NCBI GenBank assembly: GCA_013044065.1
Contig: JABEVA010000061.1
Span: 1-11,180 of the forward strand
Reading direction: 5' to 3'
Source: Phycisphaerae bacterium
Lineage (GTDB): Bacteria > Planctomycetota > Phycisphaerae > WQYP01
DNA: 11,180 bases
The position numbers and the translations under genes were made by a program. Below are positions 6,446 through 11,180 of the stretch, piece by piece. The notes beneath the pieces were generated by a model, which had not been told where the DNA came from, ran no database searches, and saw only the letters and a list, made by a program, of their open reading frames with translations. Within the stretch, counting starts at the first letter, position 1. The number at the start of each line of letters is the position of its first letter.

Positions 6446-7195
6446 TTATGGGTAATCTTGGCCGGTAGGCCGTAAGACCATTTCATTAATATGCACATGT
6501 CCAGGCTGTGAAACAATAAAGGTAACGGCCCGAGCCACATCCATGGGTTCCAGCGGCCGGCCCCACTTTTTTACCCAAGCCCCAAAACTTTCCGCATCGT
6601 ACCCCGCCGCCGCTTGAAATTCGCTAGTCACGATCCCCGGCTTAATAATACTTACTCGCACGCCTTTCCCACAAACCTCGCGCCGCATAGCCTCTGCCGC
6701 ACCGGCGATGGCCCATTTGCTCGAACCATAGAAGCCGCTGAATGGAGAAATATGATGGCCGGAAACCGAACCGAGCACCACAATATCACCATGTCCTTGT
6801 CGGACCAATATTTCGCCTGCCCGCCGCATCAGGTACGCAGCCCCTAACACATTAAGCCGGTACATGGATTCCCACTGCCCCAGATCACTGGATAAAATGC
6901 CGCCGGACAGCCCGCGCCCCGCATTCACCACCACAATATCCAAGCGTCCCGCCCAATTTTGTGCTTTTTTTATAAGCTCATCGGTCTGGCTTGTGTCCCC
7001 GGCATCCGCCGCTACGGCCATGGCGGTACCGCCGCCAGCGGCAATTTTTGCCACGAGCGACTCCAACCGCTCCTTTCGCCGAGCTGATGCCACCACCTTA
7101 ACACCCCCCGCCGCCAAATCTTCTGCGATAGCCCACCCGATGCCGGCACTCGCCCCGGTAACAATGGCTGTTTTGCCTTGTATTGAAGTAATCAT
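6446..7195 (-). CDS. SDR-family NAD(P)-dependent oxidoreductase
   Basis: This 249-residue protein is a classical short-chain dehydrogenase/reductase of normal length. It has the dinucleotide-binding TGASAGIG (13-20), NAG (91-93), structural Asn 115 and the catalytic Ser 143 - Tyr 156 - Lys 160 (YGSSK), followed by the PG turn (186-187). Arg 39 and Arg 40 after the second strand suggest NADP(H) preference. The C-terminus (DVARAVTFIVSQPGHVHINE, 219-238) resembles the YdfG-like group acting on 3-hydroxy acids or small carbonyls, but the substrate cannot be read from sequence. The start at 7195 (GAGGTGG upstream) is preferred to an in-frame ATG at 7243 with a weak site. It lies 73 nt upstream of the ABC exporter on the same strand and may be co-transcribed with it. 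Nothing else ties the two together. Confidence 0.93.
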   Translation of the reverse strand: MITSIQGKTAIVTGASAGIGWAIAEDLAAGGVKVVASARRKERLESLVAKIAAGGGTAMAVAADAGDTSQTDELIKKAQNWAGRLDIVVVNAGRGLSGGILSSDLGQWESMYRLNVLGAAYLMRRAGEILVRQGHGDIVVLGSVSGHHISPFSGFYGSSKWAIAGAAEAMRREVCGKGVRVSIIKPGIVTSEFQAAAGYDAESFGAWVKKWGRPLEPMDVARAVTFIVSQPGHVHINEMVLRPTGQDYP

Positions 7196-7622
7196 GTTTC
7201 CACCACCTCTTTTGCCATTTTTTTTAAAATCCGCCAACATCAATTCCGCTTAACTGCCGATATTGCGAACACCCAGCCGCACCGGCAAATTTTCAGTTCA
7301 TCAAGGTATCCACATTATGCCCCACCGGCAACCTCTACCGATGCCAAGAGGGCGGAGCTGGGCTGATAAAAGCCATGAACATTGAGCAAATAGCTGACCG
7401 GGGCGGTAGTCGTTCCTGCTGCGCGTTGGGGGTGTTTGGCAGCGTGAGCAGATCGCAATTTTCCTTTTTTGCCCGGCGAATGCATCCCGATTCCTCGAGA
7501 CGCCACAGTTCCGAAGGTCCCGACAGTCGTCGGCTGTCCGGGCTGGACGGGGAGCAATCCCGTGGCCTCGAGACGTATACGAAATGGCGGATATTTTCAT
7601 CAGGCCAGCGCACCTCCATAGA
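7196..7622. other. Non-coding stretch between divergent SDR and ArsR genes
   Basis: About 430 nt hold no reading frame I can support on either strand. Several open frames of 80-99 codons exist on both strands but lack ribosome binding sites and recognisable protein features. The part from about 7460 to 7580 is palindrome-rich (separate entries) and could be a dispersed element or a remnant. Promoters for the minus-strand SDR gene should be here; the best I see is TTGCCG with CAATAT 17 nt downstream (about 7260-7290), a weak match. Confidence 0.4.
7493..7575. repeat. 10-nt direct repeat CCTCGAGACG flanking hairpins
   Basis: CCTCGAGACG occurs at 7493-7502 and again at 7566-7575, each containing the palindrome CTCGAG. 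Between them is a hairpin CCCGACAG (7519-7526) with CTGTCCGGG (7534-7542), 8 bp with one bulged C. An alternative, mutually exclusive pairing is CCGAC/GTCGG (7520-7533). A second short pairing, CGGG/CCCG, follows. Together this looks like a small palindromic element bounded by short direct repeats. It has no coding capacity or transposase. Confidence 0.45.
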
Positions 7623-7650
7623 TTGACAGGTACAATCGTTAGCCTATGAT
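7623..7650 (+). promoter_or_regulatory. Sigma70-type promoter of the ArsR-methyltransferase operon
   Basis: TTGACA (7623-7628), a perfect -35 hexamer, is followed after 16 nt by TATGAT (7645-7650), a 5/6 match to the -10 consensus. Transcription would start near 7657, leaving a leader of about 165 nt before the ArsR start. It is the best promoter in the window by consensus match. Confidence 0.65.
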
Positions 7651-7730
7651 GAGGAAGAAGTGTGGTCGGCTGGGTCCGTTGCCCGCAGTGTGAGTTGGAA
7701 ATTTTTTGCTAATCACTCAACAACACAAAA

Positions 7731-7748
7731 CCACAAAGATTTCTGTGG
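7731..7748. promoter_or_regulatory. Imperfect inverted repeat, candidate ArsR-type operator
   Basis: CCACAAAGATTTCTGTGG has 5-bp perfect outer arms (CCACA/TGTGG), with 7 of 9 positions self-complementary. It lies between the promoter and the ArsR gene, about 75 nt past the predicted transcription start. ArsR-family repressors bind imperfect dyads of this size, often before their own gene, so autoregulation is plausible. It could equally be a leader hairpin. Confidence 0.3.
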
Positions 7749-7822
7749 TATGTCGAACTTGGCAGGCCTACCCGGCGTATCTGTAGCTGTTGGACCTTAG
7801 TTGTTTAATAATGGAGAAATCT

Positions 7823-8134
7823 ATGGCATCCAAATCCGAAGAATCGTTGAGTTCCTTATGTTCGCTGTTCCGGTTGCTTTCGGATAAAACCCGTTTGCAG
7901 ATTGTGTTGTACCTGACGGATGGTGATCGGTCCGTTAACAATCTCTGCCGCGATCTTAAGCTCGCCCAGCCTACCGTAAGCCACCATCTGGGCTTGTTGC
8001 GGATGAATCGTGTTATCGTTAATAAGCGTAGCGGCAAACAGGTCATTTATTCCTTGGGTTCCTGGGCCAAAGGTAATAAAAAGAACCTGAAGTTCGATAT
8101 TCCACCTTTCGAAGTCACCCTGAGCCAGGACTAA
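7823..8134 (+). CDS. ArsR-family winged-helix transcriptional regulator
   Basis: This 103-residue protein is one ArsR/SmtB-type winged helix. LFRLLSDKTRLQIVLYLTDG (15-34) is the typical first helix pair, LAQPTVSHHLGLLR (47-60) the recognition helix, and VNKRSGKQVIYSL (66-78) the wing. The paired-cysteine ELCVCDL metal site of ArsR is absent: the equivalent stretch NNLCRDL has one Cys (42), with another at 13. An arsenic-type sensor is therefore unlikely, and the ligand, if any, is unknown. I chose ATG 7823 because GGAG lies 7 nt upstream; in-frame TTG 7790 and ATG 7811 have no site. It ends 24 nt before the methyltransferase gene, so it probably controls itself and that gene. The dyad at 7731-7748 is a candidate binding site. 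Confidence 0.88.
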   Translation: MASKSEESLSSLCSLFRLLSDKTRLQIVLYLTDGDRSVNNLCRDLKLAQPTVSHHLGLLRMNRVIVNKRSGKQVIYSLGSWAKGNKKNLKFDIPPFEVTLSQD

Positions 8135-8158
8135 GTTCGCCTGATCCTCGGATAAGGC

Positions 8159-9475
8159 ATGGATAGACACTGGATTTACGCGGATTATATGCCGGATAAC
8201 ACCGGCTGTACTTTGGCTTCGGTGCATTTTCTGACCACGCCTGGCGGTCGGGAACTGCTGGAATCGGTGGAACGCATTGCCGATATCGCACACATGGATG
8301 TGGCCTCCATCGCTCATCTGCGCCGCCGCTGGTCGGCACAGCACATTCATGCCGCCACCACGATTTGTGAATGTCGTCGCCGCGCCTCGGCGGACACCGG
8401 CAAGTTTTTCGCCAGCCACATGAGTCCCCATGAATTCTGGGCTGTGCCGGAGGCCCTTGAACAGGCAACATCACAGGCCGTCGCGGCACACAAGGCCACC
8501 CGGTTCGCCGCTGCCATGCCAGGATCGCTAATTTTAGATGCCTGCTGCGGCATCGGCGGTGATGCCTTTGGCCTGGCTGCCGCCGGTCCAGTTCTTGCCG
8601 TCGAGGTGGATCCCTTGCGCGCCTGGCTGGCTCATCACAACACCCGCGCGATCAAAACCCGCCATCCGCTTACCGTCATTCAAGCGGATATCCGCCAGGC
8701 ACCTTTCCAAATTTCCTCGATTGCCGGCTTTCATATCGATCCCGCCCGCCGCAGCGGTGGACGTCGATCTCCCCGTTATGAGGATATGTTTCCAGAACCC
8801 GCAATCATCGAAGCCCTCATCCGCCAGATTCCCTGTGGTGCGGTCAAACTAAGTCCGGCCACCGATTTTTCCAAGCTTCCCCCGGGCCATCTGGAACTGA
8901 TTAGTGAAAATCGTGTCACCGTCCAAGCGGTTTTGTGGACCGGGAAAATCGCGGCAACACTGGATTCCACCGCACGCTCCGCCACGATTATTAGGAAGCA
9001 CCGCCCGCCTTGGTCCATCACCGGCAAGCCGGAATCCATCACCCGGCTTTTTCCACCCGCCACCTGGATCTACGAAGTGGACGGTGCCGTGATCCGCAGC
9101 AGTCTTTGCCCGGAACTCCTGCGCCGCGTGTCCTGTAGCGCCTTGAGCAACGACGGCGGCTACATCACCAGTGTTAATGATCTAACCCATCCAGCGCTCA
9201 CCGCGTTCCGCGTTTCTCACGTCATGGACTATTCCCCGCGAAACCTCAAACACTGGTTGGGTGAAAATAAAATTCCTACCGCCAGTGCAGGCGGCTGTAT
9301 AGAAATAAAAACCCGTGGCGGCCTGGGCATTGATACCGATGCCCTGCAACGCCGACTTAAGGACTTTGGTCCATGGACCATCCTCATCTACCGTGGAATC
9401 AATGGAATCACCGCCGCCATCACCCAACGACCTTCCGCCCAGCCCGCATCTGACTCGATTCATGTTGCCCGCTGA
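8159..9475 (+). CDS. Class I SAM-dependent methyltransferase with THUMP-like C-terminal domain
   Basis: This 438-residue protein has three parts. The first is a mostly helical N-terminal region (about 20-115). The second is a Rossmann methyltransferase core with motif I LDACCGIGGDAFGLA (126-140), acidic strand end VLAVEVDP (145-152), QADI (175-178) and the family-typical IDPARRSGGRR (193-203) in the catalytic position. The third is a C-terminal segment (about 350-425) containing IEIKTRGGLGIDTDALQRRL (381-400), matching the THUMP-like domain that follows this methyltransferase type. THUMP modules bind RNA, so an RNA or tRNA substrate is a reasonable inference, but I know of no defined reaction for the family. 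The ATG at 8159 has AAGG close upstream (GGATAAGGC), a rather tight site; no better start is seen. It follows the ArsR gene by 24 nt and converges on tsaB with 47 nt between the stops. Confidence 0.85.
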   Translation: MDRHWIYADYMPDNTGCTLASVHFLTTPGGRELLESVERIADIAHMDVASIAHLRRRWSAQHIHAATTICECRRRASADTGKFFASHMSPHEFWAVPEALEQATSQAVAAHKATRFAAAMPGSLILDACCGIGGDAFGLAAAGPVLAVEVDPLRAWLAHHNTRAIKTRHPLTVIQADIRQAPFQISSIAGFHIDPARRSGGRRSPRYEDMFPEPAIIEALIRQIPCGAVKLSPATDFSKLPPGHLELISENRVTVQAVLWTGKIAATLDSTARSATIIRKHRPPWSITGKPESITRLFPPATWIYEVDGAVIRSSLCPELLRRVSCSALSNDGGYITSVNDLTHPALTAFRVSHVMDYSPRNLKHWLGENKIPTASAGGCIEIKTRGGLGIDTDALQRRLKDFGPWTILIYRGINGITAAITQRPSAQPASDSIHVAR

Positions 9476-9522
9476 ATACTTCCGGCACCGGTCCTGCGCA
9501 CCCAATCCCCACTGCCGAATAT

Positions 9523-10293
9523 CTATGCCGAACTTCCCGGCGACGCATGTCGCCGGTTCCACAATTCCTGGGCCTCCGGCAGGCGAATGTACAACGGAAC
9601 CAGTGACCCCACATCGGCAAAAATCCCGCGCCCAGCCATCGCCCAGCCCAGTTCATGCACGGCCGCAGCCCGCGCAACCCAACTTTCCCGGCCAAGCTCA
9701 ATGAGATCAGCGTCATCATCCACACCCGCCCGCAGCGCCGGGCGGTGATAATCCACTCCTTCGCCGAGCACATACAGCGGCTTGGGCGATTGCCGCACAA
9801 ATTCTTCCGGCGAGGTGAGAATCGGACCCGCCGTACAATGCCAACCGCCCGCACCCGCTGCGGCACTCGCGCCCCGGCAATAGCGGGCCGCATACACGTG
9901 CCCACGTTTGGCATCCAGAATCACTGCCAAATGACGCGCCTCCGCCGGAGCATTCTGCGTCAGCACATCCAGCGTCGGCACCGCCACCACCAGGCACCCG
10001 ATCGCCTGTGCCAGGCTGCGCGCCACCATCACCGCAATCCGCAGCCCCGTAAAAGACCCTGGACCGATGGAAAGATACACATGTTGAATCTGCCGTGGCT
10101 GCCACCCTTGGGCGACGGTCAAATCGCGCAGGGTTGGCATCAATTCAATCGCATGGTTCATGCCCGCCGTAAATTGCCGTTCCGCCAAAAACTGCGGTCC
10201 CAGCCCCACCGCCACCGAACCAATTCGGCCACTGGTTTCAATGGCCACAATACGGGGCTGATTCGGCAAAGAGTTGGGCAGCAGGTCAGTCAA
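9523..10293 (-). CDS. tsaB: tRNA threonylcarbamoyladenosine biosynthesis protein TsaB
   Basis: TsaB is the non-catalytic ASKHA-fold partner of TsaD. With TsaE it forms the cytoplasmic complex that transfers threonylcarbamoyl to A37 of ANN-reading tRNAs (t6A). Visible family features, numbered from the TTG at 10293, are VAIETSGRIGSVAV (16-29), the hallmark GPGSFTGLR (77-85), DAKRGHVYAARY (127-138) and C-terminal PLYIRLPEAQE (233-243). At 256 residues it is slightly long, with an Ala/Gly-rich insert at about 141-152. I prefer the TTG start because AAAGGA lies 6 nt upstream. The longer in-frame GTG at 10338 has no such site and adds 15 polar residues before the expected first strand. The gene is divergent from addB; tsaD and tsaE are not in the window. 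Confidence 0.94.
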   Translation of the reverse strand: MTDLLPNSLPNQPRIVAIETSGRIGSVAVGLGPQFLAERQFTAGMNHAIELMPTLRDLTVAQGWQPRQIQHVYLSIGPGSFTGLRIAVMVARSLAQAIGCLVVAVPTLDVLTQNAPAEARHLAVILDAKRGHVYAARYCRGASAAAGAGGWHCTAGPILTSPEEFVRQSPKPLYVLGEGVDYHRPALRAGVDDDADLIELGRESWVARAAAVHELGWAMAGRGIFADVGSLVPLYIRLPEAQELWNRRHASPGSSA

Positions 10294-10391
10294 CGGAATT
10301 CCTTTATAACGTCCATCACCATCTTCATGGTCATGCACTTGCCATGACCCGCAAGCCAGTTTACCGTAGGTTCCTGCTTCAGGAGAACTTC

Positions 10392-11180
10392 ATGGCGGCG
10401 CGCTTTATCATTGGCCTGGCGGGAACCGGAAAAACCCACCATTGTGCCAGCGCCATGGCCCAGGCAGCACAGGCTGATCCGCTAGGCCCGCCGCTGTTCT
10501 GGCTGGTGCCCCAGCAAGCCACCTTCATGTCCGAACAGCGATTGCTCGCCCAACCTGGCCTGCCCGGTACGTTCCGCGTGCAGGTGCTTGGCTTCGCGCG
10601 CTTTTGCCGCACCATCGCCCCGGAACTCGGCTTGGAATCCACCCTGGATCTTTCCGGTATCACCCGGATGCTGCTTCTGGCTCAGGCCGTGGACCAATCC
10701 CACAAGAAACTGGTGCTTTTCCAACACGTCGCCCAACACGCCGGCTTCCTGCGTAACTTGGATGCCATTTTACGCGAATTGCAGCAGGCTGGGCATGATA
10801 CCGATTCGCTCAACCAAGTCCGGCAAACGCTTACTTCTCACAACCAGAGCGATGACATTCTGGACCGCAAACTTCAGGATTTTATCACGCTGCTTGCCGC
10901 CTGGCAGACCCGACTCGGTTCCAACCAGTACGATCCCGATCGTCTGCCTCAACTGGTTGCCGATCGCCTTTCCAAATCCTCGGCGGTGGCCGCATCCCAC
11001 GTGTGGCTGGACAGCTTCAGTTCGCTAAGCATGGTGGAAATAAATTTAATCACTGCTCTGGCCAAATGCTGCCGGAGCGTGGAGATCACCATTCTGGCCG
11101 ATCCCGAAAGCCCCGTTTTTCGGTCCCCCGATGCGCCGCTGCAGCCGCTTTCCACCTTTCACCGTACCGAAGTGATGTAC
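10392..11180 (+). CDS. addB: AddB-like helicase/nuclease subunit B, 3' truncated by window edge
   Basis: The frame is open from ATG 10392 to the window end (263 codons, no stop); full AddB proteins run to about 1,000 residues or more. AddAB resects double-strand breaks to load RecA. The N-terminus has the AddB-type P-loop GLAGTGKT (8-15), then the family-typical FWLVPQQATFMSEQRLL (36-52), VQVLGFARFCR (63-73) and a Walker-B-like position VWLDSF (204-209), all in the order seen in AddB/RexB. The C-terminal RecB-type nuclease and iron-sulphur cysteines would lie outside the window. AGGAG sits 6 nt before the ATG. The gene is divergent from tsaB with 98 nt between starts. An addA gene would be expected directly downstream. 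It may be annotated elsewhere as a PD-(D/E)XK nuclease family protein; related helicase-like subunits are the alternative. Confidence 0.85.
   Translation, partial: MAARFIIGLAGTGKTHHCASAMAQAAQADPLGPPLFWLVPQQATFMSEQRLLAQPGLPGTFRVQVLGFARFCRTIAPELGLESTLDLSGITRMLLLAQAVDQSHKKLVLFQHVAQHAGFLRNLDAILRELQQAGHDTDSLNQVRQTLTSHNQSDDILDRKLQDFITLLAAWQTRLGSNQYDPDRLPQLVADRLSKSSAVAASHVWLDSFSSLSMVEINLITALAKCCRSVEITILADPESPVFRSPDAPLQPLSTFHRTEVMY

Noticed and set aside
7375..7626. 83-codon plus-strand frame, and minus-strand frames 7301-7619, in the SDR-ArsR gap
   Set aside because: No ribosome binding site, no recognisable fold, Arg/Ser-rich low-information composition, and open frames on both strands over the same palindromes.
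9655..10347. 230-codon plus-strand open frame
   Set aside because: It is fully antisense to tsaB, which has clear family motifs. Its translation is His/Arg/Pro-rich, typical of an antisense shadow in GC-rich DNA, with no Shine-Dalgarno.
1..11180. tRNA or rRNA genes, CRISPR arrays, insertion sequences, phage genes or defence systems
   Set aside because: None found on either strand: no regularly spaced repeats, no transposase or integrase motifs and no rRNA signatures. Coding content is ordinary housekeeping and envelope genes.

Overview
This window looks like chromosomal core DNA of a moderately GC-rich, cell-envelope-bearing bacterium. By overall protein style (AnmK, a DUF58 protein, an MsbA-like exporter, an AddB-type nuclease subunit, a THUMP-like methyltransferase) I lean towards Planctomycetota or a related PVC lineage. 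That is an inference from family resemblance; no rRNA, tRNA or other taxonomic marker is present. I see no phage, transposase, CRISPR or plasmid genes.

Layout. 1-188: intergenic DNA with a G/C-skewed sequence resembling a widespread dispersed intergenic repeat, a 7-nt tandem repeat and an extended -10 promoter. 189-2787 (+): a two-gene operon of a YihY/BrkB-family membrane protein and anmK (anhydro-MurNAc kinase). 2787-7195 (-): a run of same-strand genes, in transcription order an SDR oxidoreductase, an MsbA-like ABC exporter with a PDZ-like insertion, a DUF58 protein, and a previously easy-to-miss 27-residue Lys/Ser peptide gene. 7196-7822: a long non-coding stretch with a hairpin, a direct repeat, a good sigma70-type promoter and a possible operator. 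7823-9475 (+): an ArsR-type regulator followed by a class I SAM methyltransferase with a THUMP-like C-terminus. 9523-10293 (-): tsaB, convergent with the methyltransferase. 10392-11180 (+): the 5' part of an addB-like gene, divergent from tsaB and cut by the window edge.

The most unusual locus is 2787-3260 on the minus strand. A candidate promoter and a leader of about 215 nt precede a Shine-Dalgarno sequence complementary to about 13 nt of the usual 16S rRNA tail. This drives a 27-aa peptide with ten Lys, two Arg and no acidic residue, built partly from a repeated octad. After its stop come four or five closely spaced hairpins, one capped by a GNRA tetraloop, and a near-perfect intrinsic terminator. 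It reads as a discrete, probably strongly translated small-protein transcript with a structured 3' region. The second point of interest is the periplasmic PDZ-like domain inserted between TM1 and TM2 of the ABC exporter.

Functionally the window mixes envelope work (AnmK in peptidoglycan recycling, the exporter, the YihY protein), RNA modification (TsaB for t6A, probably the THUMP-like enzyme) and DNA repair (AddB). Only the YihY-anmK pair and the ArsR-methyltransferase pair look like tight operons.
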